DNA of 64,000 nucleotides from JAHEFU01 sp041395205. GTDB lineage: Bacteria; 4484-113; JAFGCY01. Where the stretch lies: positions 186,001 through 250,000 of the forward strand of contig JAWLAZ010000004.1 in assembly GCA_041395205.1 (NCBI GenBank). Reading direction: 5' to 3'. Below, piece after piece: positions 23,553 through 31,739 of this stretch (its first letter is position 1; each line of letters opens with the position of its first letter). Below the pieces are notes generated by a model. That model did not search any database. It was not told where the DNA came from and saw nothing but the letters and a program-made list of their open reading frames with translations. A program made the position numbers and the translations under genes.

Positions 23553-26159
23553 GTGCTGCGTAACACATTCCTCCTTGTGACGATCCTCCTGCTGGCCACT
23601 GCCTGCGGCGGCAACCGCTCAGCCCTGCAGGGCCAGCCGGCCCCGGCAGTTGAAACGGCCGCCTTCGAGCTGCCCACCGCTGCGGAGCAGCCCCTGCCCG
23701 TGGACAGCCTGCTGCCCTGGGAAAGCCTCGACTCCAGCGGCTTCGTGGACCCGGCAACGGCCCGGCGCAGTACGGCGATCAACGGCAACAGTGAATTCCT
23801 GCGCGGTGCGGATGCCTTCCAGACCGGCGGGGATGCGGCCCCCAGCGGCCAGGCCCTGCGCCTGCAGAGCGGGCCTGCCGGGAGCGGCAGCCGCAGCAGC
23901 GCCACCTACCGCTTCCCGCTGGCGGGTGAGAATCCGGCCACGCTCTCAACGGACTTCAACCTGCGCCTGCGCAGTGACGGCAGCGCCGGCGATTACTTCA
24001 TCAGCATTGCCAACTACGGCAGCGGCCGCTGGGACTGGTTCGGGCCCTTCACGGACGGGCGCGTGCGCCTGCCGCTCAGTGAGGCCGCCACAGGCGACTA
24101 CATCTCGCCGCTCGGCAATGCCTTCGTGAGTGTGGTGGTCTTCAACGGCAGCAGCCTCGACATAGTCGGCCTGGCCATGAACCAGTTCGACCCCGCGAAT
24201 GCCAGCGCGCCGCCGGTGCCGGCCGGCCTGAACCTCAGCCCCATCAACGGGGGCATCGAACTGAGCTGGAATTCGGTGATCGCCTCCGACCTGGCCGGCT
24301 ACGCCGTGTACTTCAGCAAGAACAGCTTCAGCAACCCGCAGAGCGTGGGTGTGCAGAGCATCGGCTTCCTGGAGGGCGGCACACGCCACCTGCTGAGCGG
24401 AATCAGCGGCACAGTGTTCGTGGCCGTCAGCGCCGTGGACCTCAGTGGCAACGAAAGCGCGATCAGCCCGGTGCAGAGTGCGGCAGCGCTCAGTGGCAGC
24501 GTGCCCGTGCTGCAGCTTACGACGGCGGCCACGGAAGGCATCATCGGCACGGCGCTCGCACTGAGCGCCAGCGGGGCCGACAGCTACGACTGGGACCTCG
24601 ATGGCGACGGTGTATATGAGGTGACAGGCGATGCCACGGGCAGCCAGCTCGCGGACACCGGCAAGGCCGGGATCATCCGCCCCGCCGTGCGCGGCAGCGC
24701 GGGCGGTACGGCGGTCGCGCTCGGCGCGGTCAGCCTGATCATCAGCCAGGACTTGCCGCCGGTTGCCATTCTCAGTGCCGACCGCCTGGGCGGGACGATC
24801 ATCAATGGGGAGAGCAGCCCGCTGCAGGTGAACTTCAACGCCTTCCAGAGCTATGACGACGGGCCGAGCCTGCTGTTCTCCTGGTCGCTGCTGGGTGATG
24901 GCAACTTCACAGTGCCGGACGCACAGCCCCTGCTCGCGCAGACATATTCTGAGAAGGGCAGCTACAACGCAATGCTGCAGGCGATTGACAGCACGGGCCA
25001 GATCGCGCAGTCAGTGCTGACCATCAACGTGCGGCAGGTCACGGGCTTCAATGAATCCTTCCCGGTGCCCTTCGACAGCTTCCTGAGCGGCAGCCTGACG
25101 ATCGTCGACGGTCATCCGGCGGTGGCCTTCCGTGGCTTCGGCGGTTCCGTTCCGACCACTGGCCTGTTCTACAGCCGCGCGCTGGACAGTGAGGGCCGGG
25201 TCTGGGGTGATCCCGTGGCGCTGGAGCTGGACCCGAATGATATGCGTTCGATCAGCCTGGCGGTGATCGCCGGCAATCCCGCGGTGGCCTACATCAGCAA
25301 TGGTGCGCTCCAGATGCGCTACATCCGGGCCGCTGATGCCCATGGCCAGACCCAGGCGGACTGGTCCAATCCGCCGGTCAACCTGCGTTCCCTGGGTGGC
25401 CTGGATGATGGATTCTCGCTGATTGACTGCAATGGCAACCCGGCGATCGCCTTCCGCATCAATGGCAACCTGGCATTCATCCGGGCCACTTCCGGAGCCG
25501 GAACCGGTGACACCGCCGCGGACTGGGCTGACCCGGCCCTGGAACTCACGAGCGGGGTCGCTGTTGACAGCGCGCCGGATCTGGCCCTGATTGACGGCAA
25601 TCCTGCGATTGCCTTCCTGGACGGCGGAAAGGCGGAGGCTCACTACATCCGGGCCAGCACGGCGAGCGGCGCAGTACTGGCCGACTGGTCAATGACACCT
25701 GTGAATGTCAGCGGTGTCCACGTGGTCTTTGGAGCTCCGCAGCTCGCCGAGGTCCAGAGCAGTCCCGCCATCAGCTATGTCAGCAATGAATCCGTGGCAT
25801 TGCGCTACACCCGCAGCACCAGCAATGACGGTGCGCTGGCGGGGGACTGGCCGGTGGGTGCCATCGTGGATGGCGAAGCTGCCCAGGGTCTGCTCAGCCA
25901 TGACCTGGCGGAGATTGGCGGACGGCCGGTGATCGCCTATGATGACAACCAGTTCGGCCAGCACACCAACCTGCGGATTGCCACTGATGAGCTGGGCACG
26001 AGCTGGGGGCCGGAATGGCTGGTGGCTCCGCAGAGTGACCGCGGCCATGTGGCAAATCTGAACATCAAACTGGCTGATCTGGGAGACCTGCCCGCAGTGT
26101 ACGTGACACATGGCACCTACGGCCTGGCCGCGGTCTACACCTTCAAGACTGATCTGTGA
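23553..26159 (+). CDS. Tandem lipoprotein 1: FN3-PKD-propeller protein
   Basis: 868 residues. Lipobox LATAC (C18). Then a family-specific block (about 45-210: LPWESLDSSGFVDPATARR, SATYRFPLAGENPATLSTD, NYGSGRWDWFGPFTDGRVR) that looks like a beta-sandwich. A fibronectin III-like domain follows (about 215-310, NLSPINGGIELSWNSV through VSAVDLSGNES), then two PKD-like domains (about 320-505), the first with the Ca-binding-like loop YDWDLDGDGVYEVTGD. The last ~360 residues are six or so repeats carrying xGNPAxAxx and a (Y)xRA segment, probably a beta-propeller. GTG start at 23,553 after AAAGGAG. The molecular function is unknown; surface display or binding is inferred from the domain types. Confidence 0.85.
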   Translation: MLRNTFLLVTILLLATACGGNRSALQGQPAPAVETAAFELPTAAEQPLPVDSLLPWESLDSSGFVDPATARRSTAINGNSEFLRGADAFQTGGDAAPSGQALRLQSGPAGSGSRSSATYRFPLAGENPATLSTDFNLRLRSDGSAGDYFISIANYGSGRWDWFGPFTDGRVRLPLSEAATGDYISPLGNAFVSVVVFNGSSLDIVGLAMNQFDPANASAPPVPAGLNLSPINGGIELSWNSVIASDLAGYAVYFSKNSFSNPQSVGVQSIGFLEGGTRHLLSGISGTVFVAVSAVDLSGNESAISPVQSAAALSGSVPVLQLTTAATEGIIGTALALSASGADSYDWDLDGDGVYEVTGDATGSQLADTGKAGIIRPAVRGSAGGTAVALGAVSLIISQDLPPVAILSADRLGGTIINGESSPLQVNFNAFQSYDDGPSLLFSWSLLGDGNFTVPDAQPLLAQTYSEKGSYNAMLQAIDSTGQIAQSVLTINVRQVTGFNESFPVPFDSFLSGSLTIVDGHPAVAFRGFGGSVPTTGLFYSRALDSEGRVWGDPVALELDPNDMRSISLAVIAGNPAVAYISNGALQMRYIRAADAHGQTQADWSNPPVNLRSLGGLDDGFSLIDCNGNPAIAFRINGNLAFIRATSGAGTGDTAADWADPALELTSGVAVDSAPDLALIDGNPAIAFLDGGKAEAHYIRASTASGAVLADWSMTPVNVSGVHVVFGAPQLAEVQSSPAISYVSNESVALRYTRSTSNDGALAGDWPVGAIVDGEAAQGLLSHDLAEIGGRPVIAYDDNQFGQHTNLRIATDELGTSWGPEWLVAPQSDRGHVANLNIKLADLGDLPAVYVTHGTYGLAAVYTFKTDL

Positions 26160-26166
26160 GACGGTT

Positions 26167-26202
26167 CCGGCATGCCTGGGTCTGCGGATCCGGGCATGCC
26201 GG
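26167..26202 (+). terminator. Hairpin between tandem lipoproteins 1 and 2
   Basis: CCGGCATGCC at 26,167-26,176 pairs perfectly with 26,193-26,202 across a 16-base loop. It lies eight bases after the lipoprotein 1 stop. There is no U-run, so termination is uncertain. Confidence 0.45.
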
Positions 26203-26247
26203 CAACACATGCGATACTTCAGTTTCAATTCCCACGGAGGAGACTAA

Positions 26248-28860
26248 ATGTATCGCATCCTGATGCTCCTGATCATCATTGCCCTGCTTGCTGCGTCCTG
26301 CGGCGGCAAAGATGCACAGACTCCGTTGCCGGACAGTTCGCTGTCCGGACACAGCCCACTTTTCGAACAGACATCTGACACGACAGCGCTGCCCGCGGAC
26401 AGCCTGCTGCCCTGGGAGAGCCTGGATGCAGACGGCTTCGTGGATCCCGCGACCGCCCGGCGCAGTTCGGCGATTAATGGCAACAGTGAATTCCAGCGCG
26501 GGGTGGATGCCTTCCAGACCGCCGGCAGCACCACCCCCAGCGGCCAGGCCCTGCGCCTCGACAGCGGCAGTGCCGGCAGTGCCGAGCGCAGCAGCGCCAC
26601 CTACCGCATCCCACTGGCAGGCGAGAACCCCGCTTTGCTTTCCACTGACATCAACCTGCGCCTGCGCAGTGACGCTACCCCGAGCGAGTTCTTCATCAGC
26701 GTTGCCAACTACGGCACGGGCCGCTGGGACTGGTTCGGTCCATTCACTGACGGGCGCGTGCGCCTGCCGCTCAGTGAGGCCGCCACCGGCAGCTACATCT
26801 CGCCGCTTGGCAATGCCTTCGTGAGCGTCGTGGCCTATGCCGGCAGCAGCTTCGACATCGTCGGCGTCGCCCTGAACCAGTTCGACCCGGCGAATGCCAG
26901 CGCGCCGCCGGTGCCGGCCGGGCTGAACCTCAGCCCCGTCAACGGCGGCCTCGAGCTGACCTGGAACTCGGTGATCGCCTCCGACCTGGCCGGCTACGCC
27001 GTCTACTGGAGCAAGACCAGTTTCAGCAACCCGAAGAGCGCTTCGGTGCGCAACCTCGGCTACCTCGAGGGCGGCACACGGCATCTGCTCAGCGGGCTTT
27101 CCGGCTCGGTGTTCGTGGCCGTCAGCGCCGTGGATCTCAGTGGCAATGAGAGCGCGATCAGCCCGCTGCAGAGTGCCATCGTGCCTGCGGGAAGCGGACC
27201 CGTGATCGAAATGACAACTGATGCCGCCAGTGGCATCACCGGTTCTGCGATCGCGCTCAGTGCCAGCGGAGCCGGCAGCTATGACTGGGATCTCGATGGC
27301 GACGGTGTATATGAGGTGACCGGCGATGCCACCGGCAACCAGTTCGCCGACACCGGCAAGGCCGGGATCATCCGTCCGGCGGTGCGTGCCAGTGACGGCG
27401 GCACGGCGGTCGCGCTCGGCGCGGTCAGCCTGATCATCGCCAGCGACCTGCCTCCCGTGGCGATTCTCACAGCCAACCGCACGAGTGGCGCGATCATCAA
27501 CGGCGAGACCAACCCGCTCAACGTGTCCTTCAACGGTGGCAACAGCTATGACGACGGTGCCAGCCTGGAGTATTCCTTTAGCCCGCTTGGCAATGGCAGT
27601 TTCTCCACACCGGGTGCCAGCCCCAGCTTCAACCATGGCTACAGCAGCAGCGGGAGCTACAGCGCGATGCTGCGCTTGGAGGACAGCGCGGGCCAGCAGG
27701 CCTTCGCGATCCTGCCGATCACCGTCAAACAGGTGACGGAATTCAGCAATACACAGATCTTTCCCTCCTACAGCAACTTTTCGATGAACAAACTGGAAAT
27801 CGTGGCTGGCCATCCAGCCGTGCTGTTCCGCAAGAGCGGGCCTACTCCGGATGACGACGGTCTGTTCTACACCCGTGCGCTTGACAACGGCGGCCGGCTC
27901 TGGGGCGAGCCCGTCAAACTGGCTGACAACACCAGCTTTGGAGACATGTTTGGCCTGGCCGTGATCGCGGGCAATCCGGCGGTGGTCTGGTTCAGGTTCA
28001 GCGATGGCAGGGTCTACTACCGCCGCGCCACCAGCAGCACGGGCCAGACACTGGCGGACTGGAACAACCCGGCCTTCCCCATCTCCGCTGCAACCGCGGC
28101 AAGTGAGGAAGTGCGGCTGCTGGAGGTTTCCGGCAACCCGGCTGCCATGTGGTCCAATGGCACGGACATCAACTATGTGCGCGCCACCGGAGCATCCGGC
28201 ACGGGAGATTTCGCCGGAGACTGGGCGGATGCACCCTTCCCGATCGTCAGCAGCGGCAGCGTCGGGCCACAGCCGGATATCGCGATGATCGACGGCAATC
28301 CGGCTGTTGCCTGGTTCAAGGCGGATTCCAATGATGCCGCATATCTGCGGGCAACGAGCAGCACCGGGGCCTCGGCGCTGGACTGGCCGACCTCTCCCGT
28401 GCTGGTGAACGGCTCGGACGACACCAATGGCAGGGTCAACCTTGAGCAGGTGAATTCAGCACCGGGCATCTGTTTCTTCGACGGAAGCGGCGGTTCAGCC
28501 ATCCGCTACACGCGGGCCACCACGTCCACCGGCACGAATGTTGCTGACTGGCCCACGGCGGTCACAGTCAGTGCAGGCTTTGGCAATGGCAGTATCTGGT
28601 GCGACATGGCCGTGATCGGCGGCCGGCCGGCCATTGCCTACGAGGACTTCACGGCCTCCCCCAGTACGAGCTACAGGCGGGCCAATGATGCCAGCGGCTC
28701 ATCCTGGGGCTATCCCATGCGAGTGGGGGCCATGAGCGACCCCAATGACACGATGTACGAACGCATCCATCTCCAGGAGCTGGATGGCTTCCCGGCTGTC
28801 ACTGCCTTCCATGGCAGCTGGGGCCGGGTTGTGTTCTGCAAGCTGGAAAGCGAGCTCTAG
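26248..28860 (+). CDS. Tandem lipoprotein 2
   Basis: 870 residues with lipobox LAASC (C18) and the same domain order as lipoprotein 1. Its first ~500 residues are nearly the same as in lipoprotein 3, down to long identical nucleotide runs, while the C-terminal repeats differ more. The repeats have NPAVVWF, NPAAMWS, NPAVAWF, APGICFFD and RPAIAYED, each about 50-55 residues apart and each followed by an RA-T segment and an (A)DW. A GGAGGAG ribosome site precedes the ATG. An imperfect hairpin and a good terminator follow the stop. Confidence 0.85.
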   Translation: MYRILMLLIIIALLAASCGGKDAQTPLPDSSLSGHSPLFEQTSDTTALPADSLLPWESLDADGFVDPATARRSSAINGNSEFQRGVDAFQTAGSTTPSGQALRLDSGSAGSAERSSATYRIPLAGENPALLSTDINLRLRSDATPSEFFISVANYGTGRWDWFGPFTDGRVRLPLSEAATGSYISPLGNAFVSVVAYAGSSFDIVGVALNQFDPANASAPPVPAGLNLSPVNGGLELTWNSVIASDLAGYAVYWSKTSFSNPKSASVRNLGYLEGGTRHLLSGLSGSVFVAVSAVDLSGNESAISPLQSAIVPAGSGPVIEMTTDAASGITGSAIALSASGAGSYDWDLDGDGVYEVTGDATGNQFADTGKAGIIRPAVRASDGGTAVALGAVSLIIASDLPPVAILTANRTSGAIINGETNPLNVSFNGGNSYDDGASLEYSFSPLGNGSFSTPGASPSFNHGYSSSGSYSAMLRLEDSAGQQAFAILPITVKQVTEFSNTQIFPSYSNFSMNKLEIVAGHPAVLFRKSGPTPDDDGLFYTRALDNGGRLWGEPVKLADNTSFGDMFGLAVIAGNPAVVWFRFSDGRVYYRRATSSTGQTLADWNNPAFPISAATAASEEVRLLEVSGNPAAMWSNGTDINYVRATGASGTGDFAGDWADAPFPIVSSGSVGPQPDIAMIDGNPAVAWFKADSNDAAYLRATSSTGASALDWPTSPVLVNGSDDTNGRVNLEQVNSAPGICFFDGSGGSAIRYTRATTSTGTNVADWPTAVTVSAGFGNGSIWCDMAVIGGRPAIAYEDFTASPSTSYRRANDASGSSWGYPMRVGAMSDPNDTMYERIHLQELDGFPAVTAFHGSWGRVVFCKLESEL

Positions 28861-28885
28861 ACACAGGATCCTTGTGTACGGTCAG

Positions 28886-28910
28886 GCCGTCGTGGAAGTT
28901 CCACGGCGGC
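28886..28910 (+). terminator. Rho-independent terminator after lipoprotein 2
   Basis: GCCGTCGTGGA pairs with TCCACGGCGGC (one G-U pair) around a three-base loop, followed by CCTTTTC. A close copy follows lipoprotein 3. Confidence 0.75.
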
Positions 28911-29008
28911 CCTTTTCATGTGCGGAGCCAGCAGCGGACCCGCCCCCGCAGGGATTGCCAGTGCCGCGCATGCTAAATTGGGGGTGCGAACCAACTGAGG
29001 AGATTCCC

Positions 29009-31621
29009 ATGTATCGCATCCCAATAGTCCTGATCCTGCTTACCCTGCTGGCGGCGTCCTGCGGCGGCAATCAAGCACAGACTCCGGTGCCGGACAGTTC
29101 GCTGGCCGGAATCAACCCGCTTACCGAACAGACATCTGACACGACAGCCCTTCCCGCGGACAGCCTGCTGCCCTGGGAAAGCCTGGATGCAGACGGCTTC
29201 GTGGATCCCGCGACCGCCCGGCGCAGTTCGGCGATCAACGGCAACAGTGAATTCTGGCGCGGGGTGGATGCCTTCCAGGTTGCCGGCAGCACCACACCCA
29301 GCGGCCAGGCACTGCGCCTCGACAGCGGCAGTGCCGGCAGTGCCGAGCGCAGCAGCGCCACCTACCGCATCCCACTGGCAGGCGAGAACCCCGCCATGCT
29401 CTCCACTGACATCAACCTGCGCCTGCGCAGTGACGATACCCCGAGCGAGTTCCACATCAGCATTGCCAACTACGGCAGCGGCCGCTGGGACTGGTTCGGT
29501 CCCTTCACGGACGGGCGGGTGCGCCTGCCGCTCAGTGAAGCGGCCACGGGCGACTACATCTCGCCGCTTGGCAATGCCTTCGTGAGTGTCGTGGCCTTCG
29601 GCGGCAGCAGCTTTGACATCGTCGGCGTGGCCCTGAACCAGTTCGACCCGGCGAATGCCAGCGCGCCGCCGGTGCCCACGGGTCTGAACCTCAGCCCCGT
29701 CAACGGCGGCATCGAGCTGACCTGGAACTCAGTGATCGCCTCTGATCTGGCCGGCTACGCCGTGTACTGGAGCAAGACCAGTTTCAGCAACCCGAAGAGC
29801 GCTTCGGTGCGCAAGCTCGGCTACCTCGAGGGCGGCACACGGCATCTGCTCAGCGGGCTTTCAGGCTCGGTGTTCGTGGCCGTCAGCGCCGTGGACCTCA
29901 GTGGCAATGAGAGCGCGATCAGCCCGGTGCAGAGTGCGCTGGTGCTCAGTGGCAGCGCTCCCGTCGTCGGGCTGCAGACCGGCAGCACGAGCGGGCTTGT
30001 CAACGATGTGATCAGCCTGGATGCCAGCGGAGCCGCCAGCTACGACTGGGACCTAGACGGCGACGGCGTATATGAGGTGACAGGCGATGCCACGGGCAGT
30101 CAGTTCGCCGACACCGGCAAGGCCGGGATCATCCGTCCGGCGGTGCGCGCCAGCGACGGCGGTACGGCAGTCGCGCTCGGCGCAGTCAGCCTGATCATCG
30201 CCAGCGACCTGCCTCCTGTTGCCATCCTCACTGCCAACCGCACCAGCGGCGCGATCCTCAACGGTGAGACCAACCCGCTCAACGTCAGCTTTGACGCCAG
30301 TGCCAGCTACGACGACGGGCCCTCGCCGGAATACTCCTTCAGTCCGCTGGGTGATGGCAACTATTCCGCACCGGATGTCAGCCCCAGCTACAACCATGGC
30401 TATACGAGCAGCGGAATCTACAGTGCAATGCTGCAGGTTGTTGACAGCGCCGGCCAGCAGGCCTTCGCGATCCTGCCCATCACCATCAAGCAGGTGACCG
30501 AATTCAGCAACACAACGATTTACAGTGGTTACTACAACAACCCTCCGTGCAGCCTGGCAGTCGTTGCCGGCCGGCCGGCGGTGCTGTTTCGCAAGACCGG
30601 CCCCAACCCCGAGGATGACGGCCTGTTCTACACCAGATCCCTTGACGACGACGGCCGCTTCTGGGGTGAGCCTGTCAAGATTGCTGACAATAACAATTAC
30701 GGTGAGTATTTTGACCTGACGGTGATCGCAGGCAACCCTGCCGTTGCCTGGTTCAAGTTCAGCGACAGCAAGGTCCATTACCGTCGCGCCACCAGCAGTA
30801 CCGGTCAGACCCTGGCTGACTGGAACAACCCGGCCTTCGAGATCTCTCCGAACACCTCGGTGAATGAGGAAGTGCGGCTGCTGGAAGTTTCCGGAAATCC
30901 GGCGGCGATCTGGACCAACGGCTCGGACATCATCTTCGTAAGGGCCACGGGAGGATCCGGCACCGGTGACTTCCCCGGTGACTGGGCTGATGCTCCGTTC
31001 AACATCGTCTCCGGGGGCAGTATCGGCCAGCGTCCGGATTTCGCGATGATCGATGGCAATCCTGCCGTCGCCTGGTACAAGTCTGATACCTCTGATGCCG
31101 CCTATCTGCGGGCAACGAGCAGCACCGGGGCCTCGGCGCTGGACTGGCCGGCCTCTCCCGTGCTGGTGAACGGCTCGGATGATGCCAGTGGCAGGGTCAA
31201 CCTTGAGCAGGTGAATTCCGCTCCGGCTGTGTGCTTCTTCGACGGAAGCGGCAGTTCAGCGATCCGCTATACGCGGGCCACCACTTCCACGGGCACTGAT
31301 GTCGCGGACTGGCCCACGGCGGTCACGATCAGCGAAGGTTCAGGAAATGGCAATACTTGGACTGACATGGCAATCATCAGCGGCCGACCGGCCATTGCCT
31401 ATGAGGATTTCCGGGCAAATTCCGCGACCAGCTACAGACGGGCCAACGATGCCAGCGGCTCCTCCTGGGGCGATCCGATCCGTGTCGGCCCCATGAGCAA
31501 CATCAATGACTCCATGTACGAGCGCATTGATCTCGAGGAGCTGAACGGCTTCCCGGCGGTGATTGCCTTCTATGGCAGCTGGAGCCGGATTGTGTTCTGC
31601 AAGCTGGAAACCGAGATCTAA
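29009..31621 (+). CDS. Tandem lipoprotein 3
   Basis: 870 residues from the ATG at 29,009, chosen because the signal peptide MYRIPIVLILLTLLAASC begins there and GAGGAG lies upstream; the open frame runs back to 28,745 inside lipoprotein 2. It is the closest relative of lipoprotein 2 in sequence, in its downstream terminator and in the ACACAGGATCCTTGTGT element after the stop. The second PKD region (SYDDGPSPEYSFSPLGDGNY) and the propeller repeats carry most differences. Confidence 0.85.
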   Translation: MYRIPIVLILLTLLAASCGGNQAQTPVPDSSLAGINPLTEQTSDTTALPADSLLPWESLDADGFVDPATARRSSAINGNSEFWRGVDAFQVAGSTTPSGQALRLDSGSAGSAERSSATYRIPLAGENPAMLSTDINLRLRSDDTPSEFHISIANYGSGRWDWFGPFTDGRVRLPLSEAATGDYISPLGNAFVSVVAFGGSSFDIVGVALNQFDPANASAPPVPTGLNLSPVNGGIELTWNSVIASDLAGYAVYWSKTSFSNPKSASVRKLGYLEGGTRHLLSGLSGSVFVAVSAVDLSGNESAISPVQSALVLSGSAPVVGLQTGSTSGLVNDVISLDASGAASYDWDLDGDGVYEVTGDATGSQFADTGKAGIIRPAVRASDGGTAVALGAVSLIIASDLPPVAILTANRTSGAILNGETNPLNVSFDASASYDDGPSPEYSFSPLGDGNYSAPDVSPSYNHGYTSSGIYSAMLQVVDSAGQQAFAILPITIKQVTEFSNTTIYSGYYNNPPCSLAVVAGRPAVLFRKTGPNPEDDGLFYTRSLDDDGRFWGEPVKIADNNNYGEYFDLTVIAGNPAVAWFKFSDSKVHYRRATSSTGQTLADWNNPAFEISPNTSVNEEVRLLEVSGNPAAIWTNGSDIIFVRATGGSGTGDFPGDWADAPFNIVSGGSIGQRPDFAMIDGNPAVAWYKSDTSDAAYLRATSSTGASALDWPASPVLVNGSDDASGRVNLEQVNSAPAVCFFDGSGSSAIRYTRATTSTGTDVADWPTAVTISEGSGNGNTWTDMAIISGRPAIAYEDFRANSATSYRRANDASGSSWGDPIRVGPMSNINDSMYERIDLEELNGFPAVIAFYGSWSRIVFCKLETEI

Positions 31622-31646
31622 ACACAGGATCCTTGTGTACAGTCAG

Positions 31647-31671
31647 GCCGTCGTGGTGGATCCACGGCGGC
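31647..31671 (+). terminator. Rho-independent terminator after lipoprotein 3
   Basis: GCCGTCGTGG pairs with CCACGGCGGC around a TGGAT loop, followed by CCTTTTTC. It is almost identical to the terminator at 28,886, so the duplication unit included the 3' region. Confidence 0.75.
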
Positions 31672-31739
31672 CTTTTTCATGCCGCGGAATGGTCGATGGC
31701 AGCTTCAGAAAACACTGCGGCTGATGCTAGATTATTGCC

